The notes under the pieces are model-generated. The model searched no databases. It was not told where the DNA came from and saw nothing but the letters and a program-made list of their open reading frames with translations. This document shows positions 1-7,337 of a DNA stretch of 59,870 nt, piece by piece. Positions within the stretch are counted from its first letter, which is position 1, and every line of letters begins with the position of its first letter. The stretch lies in the NCBI RefSeq assembly GCF_001690495.1, contig NZ_LZGS01000010.1, positions 1 to 59,870 of the forward strand, written 5' to 3'. Source of the DNA: Gilliamella sp. App4-10. Lineage in GTDB: Bacteria; Pseudomonadota; Gammaproteobacteria; Enterobacterales; Orbaceae. The translations under genes were made by a program, and so were the position numbers.

Positions 1-477
1 CCTATTATATTTAACCGTAAAACAGGTAAAGTCTATGTTAACGAAAGTTATTTTTTTAACTTTAAAGTATTACGCCGTCCTGCGGTATTTTTACAACCGA
101 AAAAACGCCGTATAAAGGAGTATGATTGGGATGATTTGCATGGTGTTATTATCCATAATATGTCGCGTAATGCTCTAACCTCGACCGTGTTAATGGTGTG
201 CCAATCCGGTACGCATCAAGTGATTGATCATATCATGCTAGATCCTGCCCGAGCAGGCGCAGGGAGTACATTTGTTTGGGGTTGGATCAATAGTTTTATG
301 GTGTATTATAAATCTGCCAATATCGATGATGGCGAATATAAATCAGATCAAGAAGCGGAATTTAAAGCCCATAGGATTGCCGGTCAAGACTGGCCCGAAT
401 GGATGGTTGAAGCGTTTAATGCCACATCATTAGCAGAGTTAGCTGAAATTAAACAACGGCACCATATAACGGAATAG
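1..477 (+). CDS. DUF6708-like membrane protein, copy 1 (5' end outside window)
   Basis: The reading frame is open from base 1 and ends at the TAG at 475-477, so only the C-terminal 158 codons are present. They align with residues 118-275 of the complete paralogue at 752-1579. Bases 1-378 match 1103-1480 without a difference that I could find; the two copies then diverge in the last ~30 codons (for example ALAEIKQRHNITE there, ELAEIKQRHHITE here). The fragment starts just after the two membrane helices and covers the soluble C-terminal domain, which has many aromatic residues (FVWGWIN, DWPEW). I believe the family is DUF6708, often seen next to T6SS effector genes; that assignment is from memory. 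Function is unknown, and a role as an immunity-type protein is inference. Confidence 0.6.
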   Translation, partial: PIIFNRKTGKVYVNESYFFNFKVLRRPAVFLQPKKRRIKEYDWDDLHGVIIHNMSRNALTSTVLMVCQSGTHQVIDHIMLDPARAGAGSTFVWGWINSFMVYYKSANIDDGEYKSDQEAEFKAHRIAGQDWPEWMVEAFNATSLAELAEIKQRHHITE

Positions 478-495
478 CCCAAAAGCCGTTACAGT

Positions 496-735
496 TTGGC
501 AAGAATGGGCAAAGCGGTATGGCAATCTAATTTTAACGATATTGAAAAAATCGAAGTGAAAAAAACCGATCCTCATCAGTCAGATAGCCACCTAACGGTG
601 ATAACTTGGATAGCGGGCACCTTTGCTTATGATCTAATAAATAACTATCAAATCAATATCAGCCCTAATGCACAAGATGATGGCGAAATTCCACTTATCA
701 TTAACCGAAGCAGTAACCAATTTCATGAAGAATAA
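496..735 (+). CDS. Small ORF or 3' gene remnant between DUF6708-like copies
   Basis: An open frame of 79 codons with TTG at 496 or ATG at 505 as possible starts; neither has a convincing ribosome binding site. It lies in the same frame as the upstream gene, directly after that gene's stop codon. Its first ~12 codons lie in the 35-base tail that is duplicated after copy 2, where the frame soon stops. This looks like the 3' end of an older gene cut by the duplication. The predicted protein is polar with one moderately hydrophobic stretch (TWIAGTFAYDL). I do not recognise it. It could be non-functional. Confidence 0.3.
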   Translation: MARMGKAVWQSNFNDIEKIEVKKTDPHQSDSHLTVITWIAGTFAYDLINNYQINISPNAQDDGEIPLIINRSSNQFHEE

Positions 736-751
736 ATAAAAGGAGAATAAA

Positions 752-1579
752 ATGCCATCAAAATACCGTCCACAAATTTTTGGTTGGTTTGGTGATCTAG
801 ATAAAGGTCCACGTTTAGTGCCCCTGCATGACGATCGCTTAAGCTATACTAATAATACCTATTGTGCCTTTATTCGTCAGGATCACAATGATCAGATTTT
901 TTATGCCTGTCTCTATTTTGTTGTCGTTATTGTTTTATTAATACTTCTTATTGGTTTTCCTACATTTATTATGGATTATGATCATCCTGATAGTGGTAGA
1001 ATGCTTTGTTTTATTGGAATTATTGGATTTATTACCTGTTGTATCGGTATGTATTATGCTGTTCCTCAACTGTATCATAATCTATTCTCCCGTCGTGGTA
1101 GTCCTATTATATTTAACCGTAAAACAGGTAAAGTCTATGTTAACGAAAGTTATTTTTTTAACTTTAAAGTATTACGCCGTCCTGCGGTATTTTTACAACC
1201 GAAAAAACGCCGTATAAAGGAGTATGATTGGGATGATTTGCATGGTGTTATTATCCATAATATGTCGCGTAATGCTCTAACCTCGACCGTGTTAATGGTG
1301 TGCCAATCCGGTACGCATCAAGTGATTGATCATATCATGCTAGATCCTGCCCGAGCAGGCGCAGGGAGTACATTTGTTTGGGGTTGGATCAATAGTTTTA
1401 TGGTGTATTATAAATCTGCCAATATCGATGATGGCGAATATAAATCAGATCAAGAAGCGGAATTTAAAGCCCATAGGATTGACGGTCAAGACTGGCCCGA
1501 ATGGATGGTAGAAGCATTTAATGCCACATCATTAGAAGCGCTCGCCGAAATTAAACAACGGCACAATATAACGGAATAG
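752..1579 (+). CDS. DUF6708-like two-TM membrane protein, copy 2 (complete)
   Basis: A 275-aa protein starting at ATG 752, preceded by AAAGGAG at 739-745, a good ribosome binding site. Residues ~1-48 are polar and cytosolic-looking. Two hydrophobic helices follow at ~50-74 and ~83-105, joined by a short acidic loop (DYDHPDSG). A soluble domain of ~170 residues begins with FNRKTGKVYV. I think this is the DUF6708 family, whose members tend to occur near T6SS effector genes in gammaproteobacteria; that is recalled, not computed. It is the intact member of a tandem pair with the truncated gene at 1-477. Duplicated small two-TM proteins in such loci are often immunity proteins, but no effector gene is visible next to it here. 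Confidence 0.65.
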   Translation: MPSKYRPQIFGWFGDLDKGPRLVPLHDDRLSYTNNTYCAFIRQDHNDQIFYACLYFVVVIVLLILLIGFPTFIMDYDHPDSGRMLCFIGIIGFITCCIGMYYAVPQLYHNLFSRRGSPIIFNRKTGKVYVNESYFFNFKVLRRPAVFLQPKKRRIKEYDWDDLHGVIIHNMSRNALTSTVLMVCQSGTHQVIDHIMLDPARAGAGSTFVWGWINSFMVYYKSANIDDGEYKSDQEAEFKAHRIDGQDWPEWMVEAFNATSLEALAEIKQRHNITE

Positions 1580-1680
1580 ATCAAAAGCCGTTACAGTTTG
1601 GCAAGAATGGGCAAAGCCATGGATTTACTGTAAACAAAGTGAGTAAATCCCATAGTTGATTAATTCAAATTAGACAAATT

Positions 1681-2729
1681 ATGGTTTCAAAATTATTTAA
1701 TAATATACGACATAGCATTCGTTGGAACCTTTTCTTTATTTTAGGCTTTATTATGCTGTTTTGTCAGATTATTACTGTTCTTTAGTTATGGCATGAAAGT
1801 AAAGAACAAATTGATACTTTGATTAGCTTAACTATAAGCCAAAATAAAATTGATGAAGTTGTTTAAGAAGAGCTAGAAGCCATTTTTGTTTTATTTTGTT
1901 CTGCGCTTTCAATGATGTTAGTCACACTATTTTTAGCATACCAACTCATCAAACGAATCATAAAACCAATTGAAATTTTAGAAAAAAATCTTAATCAGCG
2001 TACCGAAGAAAATCCAAAACTCATTGAACCAATCAGTAATATAGGGGAGATTAAATCGATTACATCCGTATTAAATAACCTTTTTTGTTAGGTTGAATAA
2101 TACATTATCTCAAGAACGTCTTTTTACTGCTGATGTGTCTCACGAAATGCGAACACCTTTAGCAGGTATCCGTTTGCATTTAGAATTGTTAGGAAATAAA
2201 CATAAGATTGATTGTTGTGAATTAATTAGTCGTATAGATCGATTAGTTAATACCGTCTAAAAGTTATTTTATTAATGCTTGCACGACCAGTCAAAATTTC
2301 ACAAAAGGTCAATATCAACATATTAATTTTTATAACGATATTATGATTCATTTGTTCGATGAGCTAACACAATTAACCTTAAAAAAACAGCAAAAACTTG
2401 AGTAGTATATCATTAATAAAGATCTTGTTTTTAATGGTAATGTGACCTTCATAAGACAGTTAGTGCGTAATTTGATCGAAGATAGTTATCACTACAGTCC
2501 AGATAACACCAAAATTATGGTAAGTTGCTATCAATATAAAAAGGGCATCGTTATTACGGTCGAAGATGAAGACAAGGGGATTGATGAATCTAAAAGCGAA
2601 AAACTGCCCCAAGCCTTTTTTCGCATGGATCTCAAGCATAACGGTATTAGGCTTGGGTTAAGTATTGTCAACCGTATAGTTAAGTTACATCATGGTCTAT
2701 TTAACTTAAAAATAGACCCGATAATATGA
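1681..2729 (+). pseudogene. Degraded two-component sensor histidine kinase
   Basis: Reading from ATG 1681 gives a plausible N-terminus with a hydrophobic segment (WNLFFILGFIMLFCQII) that is broken by in-frame TAG at 1783, TAA at 1864 and TAG at 2089. A second membrane segment and a HAMP-like linker (KRIIKPIEIL) lie between the breaks. In another frame from about 2096 the dimerisation box reads [16 protein letters not shown], with the phospho-acceptor His codon at 2141. After further stops the ATP-binding domain resumes at 2442-2729: RNLIEDSYHYSP stands where RNLIDNAIRYSP is typical, VEDEDKGID resembles the G1 box, and LGLSIVNRIVKLH is present. The periplasmic sensor domain seems to be missing. 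The layout resembles QseC/BasS kinases. It cannot make a working kinase. Confidence 0.85.
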
Positions 2730-2753
2730 AAGGTGTTATTGCACAATTTTGTA

Positions 2754-3374
2754 TCATTGATTCACATCTTCAACTAAACGAGTGATTAATATATTGTGGC
2801 TATTTTCTTTAATCATTGATGTTAAAAAACGTTGCCACGTTCGTTCAATTTTAGCTTTAGCAAAAAAAGGAATGTAAGTGGCAATAGGAATTAAGGTTGA
2901 GTTACCAATATTATCAATAATCACTAAACGACTTTTTTCAGTACTTAAGTGTTGAAATAATATATTTTTGCTTTTTATTGTCATTGTAATAATGCGGTCT
3001 TTTAATATGGCTGATTTTAAATTTTTTAATGATATAACTAAATCATCATAATATTGCTGAGTTAATTTTTTATTAGCAAGGTATTTTTCAAGCGGTATAG
3101 CTATTTCACCATTATAATCTCGAATAAGTTCGAAAACATGACCTTCACCATAACTTGTTGAAACAGGGCCATAATATTGGGCTAATGCACCCCATGAAAC
3201 ATTACGTTTAATAAGGTGTTTATAATAGCTGATTTCACGTTTTGTTTCTTCTTCTGCACCATCATTATAATTGACTTTAATGCATTTATTGGGATTTTCT
3301 GGATGATGATAGCATTTGCGGTGTAAGCCTCTGCCTATATAATCTTCTTTAGAAAGACGAATTGTATTGTTCAT
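2754..3374 (-). CDS. yrbL: YrbL family protein (PhoP-regulated kinase-like)
   Basis: A 206-aa protein that matches E. coli YrbL along its length: GRGLHRKCYHHPENPNKCIK at the N-terminus (E. coli has GTGRHRKCYAHPEDAQRCIK), SYYKHL, a MTIKSKNIL segment and IIDNIGNSTLIPIATY near residue 165. The family has a distant protein-kinase-like fold; the IIDN stretch corresponds to the metal-binding Asp region. In E. coli and Salmonella yrbL is controlled by PhoP/PhoQ, and its biochemical role is not settled. The gene stands alone, convergent with the broken kinase gene and divergent from rplM. A PhoP-box-like element is noted at 3399-3415. Confidence 0.85.
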   Translation of the reverse strand: MNNTIRLSKEDYIGRGLHRKCYHHPENPNKCIKVNYNDGAEEETKREISYYKHLIKRNVSWGALAQYYGPVSTSYGEGHVFELIRDYNGEIAIPLEKYLANKKLTQQYYDDLVISLKNLKSAILKDRIITMTIKSKNILFQHLSTEKSRLVIIDNIGNSTLIPIATYIPFFAKAKIERTWQRFLTSMIKENSHNILITRLVEDVNQ

Positions 3375-3398
3375 TTATATCAATATGTCGTTATTTAA

Positions 3399-3415
3399 TG
3401 TTAAGTGAAAGTTTA
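3399..3415 (+). promoter_or_regulatory. Possible PhoP box upstream of yrbL
   Basis: TGTTAA, five bases, then AGTTTA. This matches the PhoP direct-repeat pattern (two GTTTA-type hexamers, 11-nt period) with one mismatch in each half. It lies 25-41 bases upstream of the yrbL start, in the orientation opposite to the gene. In an AT-rich genome such a match is weak evidence alone; the known PhoP control of yrbL in enterics is the reason for listing it. Confidence 0.3.
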
Positions 3416-3480
3416 ACAGTAAGCTCTTCTTATCGCCATGATTTTTTCTTTTTTGCTCTAGCGCTTTTATATTATTTCTG

Positions 3481-3651
3481 TATAATGTTGCCACCCACGT
3501 TACGACAATGTTTTTCCCAACGTTGTTTGCGGTTATCAATATTAATATAACTACTCGAAGGGGTAAATTAATTAATAGAGGTAATCAAAAAGTGTAAATA
3601 AATCAAATGATTTATTAACGTGAGATTAATTTAAAAATTGGATAATTACGA
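3481..3651 (+). promoter_or_regulatory. rplM-rpsI promoter -10 and structured leader
   Basis: A perfect TATAAT lies at 3481-3486; no good -35 is evident. About 20 bases downstream, inside the presumed 5' UTR, ACAATGTT (3505-3512) can pair with AACGTTGT (3519-3526) around a six-base loop, with one G-U pair. A second, AT-only hairpin (3597-3605 with 3608-3616) lies ~35 bases before the rplM ATG. In E. coli L13 represses its own rplM-rpsI mRNA through the leader, so a leader structure here is expected. Whether it binds L13 is inference. Confidence 0.45.
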
Positions 3652-4080
3652 ATGAGTACTTTTTCAGCTAAACCAGAAACAGTTAAACGCGACTGGTATG
3701 TTGTTGATGCAGCAGGTAAAACGTTAGGTCGTTTAGCTACTGAAATCGCAAGCCGTTTGCGTGGTAAACACAAAGCAGAATATACGCCACATGTTGATAC
3801 AGGTGATTATATTATCGTTATCAATGCAGAAAAAGTTGCTGTAACAGGCAAAAAACGCACTGATAAGATTTATTATCGTCATACTGGCTATATCGGTGGA
3901 CTTAAAGAAGCGACTTTTAAAGAAATGATTGAACGTCATCCTGAACAAGTCATCGAAATTGCTGTAAAAGGCATGTTACCGAAAGGTCCTCTTGGTCGTG
4001 CAATGTACCGTAAACTAAAAGTTTATGCTGGTAATGAGCACAATCATGCGGCACAACAACCGCAAGTATTAGATATTTAA
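3652..4080 (+). CDS. rplM: 50S ribosomal protein L13
   Basis: 142 aa, the same length as E. coli L13. The protein carries the family's N-terminal block ([20 protein letters not shown]), the central HTGYIGGLK and the [18 protein letters not shown] signature with [13 protein letters not shown] at the end. L13 is an early 23S rRNA-binding protein needed for large-subunit assembly. It is followed after 11 bases by rpsI, with GGGG just before the rpsI start, so the two are co-transcribed as in almost all bacteria. Confidence 0.98.
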   Translation: MSTFSAKPETVKRDWYVVDAAGKTLGRLATEIASRLRGKHKAEYTPHVDTGDYIIVINAEKVAVTGKKRTDKIYYRHTGYIGGLKEATFKEMIERHPEQVIEIAVKGMLPKGPLGRAMYRKLKVYAGNEHNHAAQQPQVLDI

Positions 4081-4088
4081 GGGGATAA

Positions 4089-4484
<396 letters not shown>

Positions 4485-4520
4485 TTTCAACATTACAAAC
4501 ACATTACAAGTTTGTTTCAA

Positions 4521-4547
4521 AAACCCAGTATTATCTGGGTTTTTTTA
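4521..4547 (+). terminator. Intrinsic terminator after rpsI
   Basis: AAACCCAG (4521-4528) pairs perfectly with CTGGGTTT (4535-4542) around the loop TATTAT, and the T run continues to 4546. It lies 36 bases after the rpsI stop codon. Confidence 0.9.
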
Positions 4548-4821
4548 TGCTGATTTTATTTATTTAAAAACAACGTTCAGTAGGTTAAAAGTTTTAATAA
4601 TGGAAGGTTACCTACACAATAAATATTCTTTGACTAGATAAATCTAAATAATTTGTTTTTCCGTTATACTAAAACGTATGATTTCCTGAAACTTCTTGCT
4701 AAAAATGTATTCTTCATGAAAAGAATTTAAGAAAATTTATTTTTTTTAACAATTTTGTTATCCAATTTGTTAGAATAACTACCAACAAGAATTATTTTAA
4801 TTTTACATATTTGGAGTGAAT
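4548..4821. other. AT-rich intergenic region before sspA
   Basis: About 270 bases between the rpsI terminator and sspA. There is no open frame with a ribosome binding site and no strong hairpin. The sspA promoter must lie here; several AT-rich -10-like hexamers exist and I cannot choose between them. GGAG at 4813-4816 is the sspA ribosome binding site. Confidence 0.5.
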
Positions 4822-5454
4822 ATGGTTGTTGCTGTTAATAAACGTTCTGTAATGACATTATTTTGTGATACAACAGATATTTACGGGCATCAGATTCGTT
4901 TTGTTCTGGCAGAAAAAGGGGTAACTGCCGAAATAGAGTTTGTAACGGCAGATAATCTACCACAGGAATTATTGGATCTTAATCCCTACAGTTCAATTCC
5001 AACTTTAATTGATCGCGATCTTACGTTATATGAACCACATATTGCATTAGAATATCTTGATGAACGCTTTCCGCATCCACCATTAATGCCAGTTTATCCA
5101 ATTGTTCGTGCAAATTCTCGTTTAACAATGTATCGCATTAAAAAAGAGTGGTATAGCGCTTACGAAATGATTATTGCCGATCCTAATAGCAATGTAGCCA
5201 AAACGGCTCGGAAAAATCTTCTTGATGATCTTATTTCAATTTCGGTTATGTTTAAAGAAAAAGATTATTTTATGAGTGATGATTTTACTTTATGTGATTG
5301 TTATTTTGCTCCATTACTTTGGCGTTTACCGTTACTTGATATTGAATTACCCAAAGTGGCTGAAAAGAATTATTTAGCTTATATGGCGCGAATTTTTGAG
5401 CGTCCTGCTTTTGTTAATTCATTAACCGAAGAAGAAAAAAAGATAAGATCATAA
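4822..5454 (+). CDS. sspA: Stringent starvation protein A
   Basis: 210 aa. The start is ATG 4822 (protein MVVAVNKRSVMTLF, parallel to E. coli MAVAANKRSVMTLF) with GGAG six bases upstream; an in-frame GTG at 4816 overlaps that site and is unlikely. SspA has a glutathione-S-transferase fold (thioredoxin-like residues ~11-85, helical domain after ~95) without GST activity; it binds RNA polymerase-sigma70 and in E. coli supports acid and stationary-phase survival. The conserved stretch NPYSSIPTLIDRDLTLYEPH is present. sspB follows after a 49-base gap, as in most gammaproteobacteria. Confidence 0.95.
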   Translation: MVVAVNKRSVMTLFCDTTDIYGHQIRFVLAEKGVTAEIEFVTADNLPQELLDLNPYSSIPTLIDRDLTLYEPHIALEYLDERFPHPPLMPVYPIVRANSRLTMYRIKKEWYSAYEMIIADPNSNVAKTARKNLLDDLISISVMFKEKDYFMSDDFTLCDCYFAPLLWRLPLLDIELPKVAEKNYLAYMARIFERPAFVNSLTEEEKKIRS

Positions 5455-5503
5455 TCAATTAAATTTATCTTTATTTACGATAATTTTAGACTAGGTGGTT
5501 TTA

Positions 5504-5911
5504 ATGGAACTTGAGCAAATGACTCCACGTCGCCCTTATATATTTAGAGCTTTTTATGATTGGATTTTAGAAAACGACTTCACGCCTTATATTGTGGTGA
5601 ATACTTCGGTATATGGAGTATTAGTGCCGCAGGAGTTTATCCAAAATAATCAAATCGTATTAAATATTGCTCCACAATCAGTCGGTCAATATTTAGCTAC
5701 TAATGAACAAATTGAATTCAATGCTCGCTTTTCTGGTGTGCCTCAACACATTGTTGTGCCAATGGCGGCAATCGAGGCCATTTACGCCCGAGAAAACGGT
5801 GTTGGTATGGGATTTGAGGATGAACCACAATATCATGCAAAACGAGAAACTTCATCTCAACAACCGGTGCAATCTAAACCCAAACCTAATCCATTTCGTG
5901 TTGTAAAATAA
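5504..5911 (+). CDS. sspB: ClpXP adaptor protein SspB
   Basis: 135 aa, from ATG 5504 with AGGTGG at 5493-5498; the in-frame GTG at 5495 lies inside that site. Residues ~1-115 form the substrate-binding domain (MTPRRPYIFRAFYDWILEND, IVLNIAPQSVG, NARFSGVPQHI, IYARENGVG) that holds ssrA-tagged proteins. The C-terminus ends FRVVK, the short peptide that docks on the ClpX zinc domain. The linker between them is only ~25 residues, compared with ~50 in the 165-aa E. coli protein, and is Gln/Pro/Lys-rich where that of E. coli is acidic. Confidence 0.95.
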   Translation: MELEQMTPRRPYIFRAFYDWILENDFTPYIVVNTSVYGVLVPQEFIQNNQIVLNIAPQSVGQYLATNEQIEFNARFSGVPQHIVVPMAAIEAIYARENGVGMGFEDEPQYHAKRETSSQQPVQSKPKPNPFRVVK

Positions 5912-6130
5912 CTATTTTTGTTATCTAAAGATTTATTAAACTAACCAAATTATAAATTTGCTGTTGCTCACACTCATAAGTGAGCAGCTTCATATTACTT
6001 AACTAATGAATAAAACTATAGCTACCTTTAAAACATTTATCTGGTTCAATTTTTGTTAATTCATGATTGAGTATATTTCTTAGATTATTCAATATATGAT
6101 ATAGCAAAATAACCAATATAAAACTGAATA

Positions 6131-7072
6131 ATGAGTAACGAAATTGAATTAAAGTTTGAAATCAATACCAGCGATATTGCTAGTTTAAAAAATTTTTTAG
6201 AACAATGGGCGGATTGTGACGAAGCTGAATTGTCGGCTATTTTATCAGCTAAACGAAGCTCTGCAAAACTGAATCTGATCAATACTTATTATGATACAAG
6301 AGGTTATTATTTGCGCAACAACCATTGTGGATTGCGAGTAAGGGAGTGCGAAGATAATAATAAAAAACAGTTTGAAATCACCTTAAAGTGTGATAGTAAA
6401 TCTGTGGCTGGGTTACACGAACGTACAGAATTTAATGCCGAATTACCTAATTCAGAACCTGATTTAACTGTATTACCATATTCGGCATTGCCTGATAATT
6501 GTAATATTGGTTGGTTACAAAAAGATTTATTGCCTTTGTTTAGTACGAATTTTTTAAGACAAGCTTGGTTGATTTCGTTTGCGACTAGCGAAATTGAAGT
6601 GGTATTAGATCAAGGGGAAATTAAGTCAAATGGAAAAGTTAAAATCATTCAAGAAGTCGAGCTAGAGCTCAAACAAGGTAGTAAACAAGATTTACTTAAT
6701 TTTGCTATTGAGCTAAGCCGATTTCATTTACATCTATTTTCACAAAGTAAAGCATCCAGAGGTTATCGATTATTGAATAATCAGTCGATAAGAAAATATC
6801 CTTATGACACCTCAATTCAATATGACATATCTAACTTACTCGAATTTTGGCAACAAAACGAAGAGTATGCATTAGAAGTGAATGATTTAGAAGGTTATCA
6901 ACAAACGTTAAATCAGGTAGATCATCTATTGAAAGATAAATTGATATCTCACGAACCAGAATTTACCCAATGGCAAATGGCAAAATTATCTGTTCATTCA
7001 GTAAAAGATTTTGCTTATAGTGAGATAAACACTAAATTAAAGTTAATGTTAATTGCACTAATAAATCACTAA
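6131..7072 (+). CDS. ygiF: CYTH-domain inorganic triphosphatase, CHAD domain reduced
   Basis: 313 aa. The N-terminus has the CYTH signature ExExK (NEIELKFEI) and further tunnel residues: YYDTRGYYLRNNHCGLRVR, EITLK, ERTEF, VVLDQGEI, EVELELK and SRGYRLL. This domain covers ~residues 1-205 and should hydrolyse tripolyphosphate in a metal-dependent way, like E. coli YgiF. E. coli YgiF (433 aa) has a full helical CHAD domain after it; here only ~95 residues follow, helical but without clear CHAD motifs. The gene lies directly upstream of glnE, as in E. coli, which supports the identification. No ribosome binding site is obvious before ATG 6131. Confidence 0.85.
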   Translation: MSNEIELKFEINTSDIASLKNFLEQWADCDEAELSAILSAKRSSAKLNLINTYYDTRGYYLRNNHCGLRVRECEDNNKKQFEITLKCDSKSVAGLHERTEFNAELPNSEPDLTVLPYSALPDNCNIGWLQKDLLPLFSTNFLRQAWLISFATSEIEVVLDQGEIKSNGKVKIIQEVELELKQGSKQDLLNFAIELSRFHLHLFSQSKASRGYRLLNNQSIRKYPYDTSIQYDISNLLEFWQQNEEYALEVNDLEGYQQTLNQVDHLLKDKLISHEPEFTQWQMAKLSVHSVKDFAYSEINTKLKLMLIALINH

Positions 7073-7337
7073 TGGAATAAATTGAATAGAGATATAAAGA
7101 AAGTCCAATGAAACTATCGTTTTTCAAATTATCGAGTTTTACATCTTGTTTTGTTGGTTACTTGGGTCTTTTTAAGAATGCTATTCAATAGATAGATATT
7201 TATAATTAAGACTAACATATTTATCTACTTTATTTGTTGAGAGTTATCTACTTACACAGTACCGAAAATAAGTGTTAAGCTATTTTTAAAAAGATCGGGT
7301 ACTATTAGTTAATCAACTTTGTAGGTGGGAAAGTAAT

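Larger units (their letters stand above)
1..1617 (+). repeat. Tandem gene duplication, period 1102 nt
   Basis: The segment at 1-515 recurs at 1103-1617. Identity is essentially complete up to about 378/1480. It then drops in the last codons of the gene and becomes exact again for a 35-base tail just after the stop codon (481-515 and 1583-1617). Beyond that tail the copies part: copy 1 runs into a 79-codon open frame, copy 2 into the remnant of a sensor kinase. The repeat starts before the window, so its full length is not visible. The pattern fits unequal crossing-over or gene conversion. Confidence 0.9.

Noticed and set aside
5965-5986. Terminator after sspB (TGCTCAC/GTGAGCA hairpin)
   Set aside because: The 7-bp stem is real, but no T run follows on the plus strand, so I did not list it as a terminator.
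7108-7191. 27-codon frame starting MKLSFFKLSSF between ygiF and glnE
   Set aside because: No ribosome binding site and no recognisable features; such short frames are frequent in AT-rich DNA.
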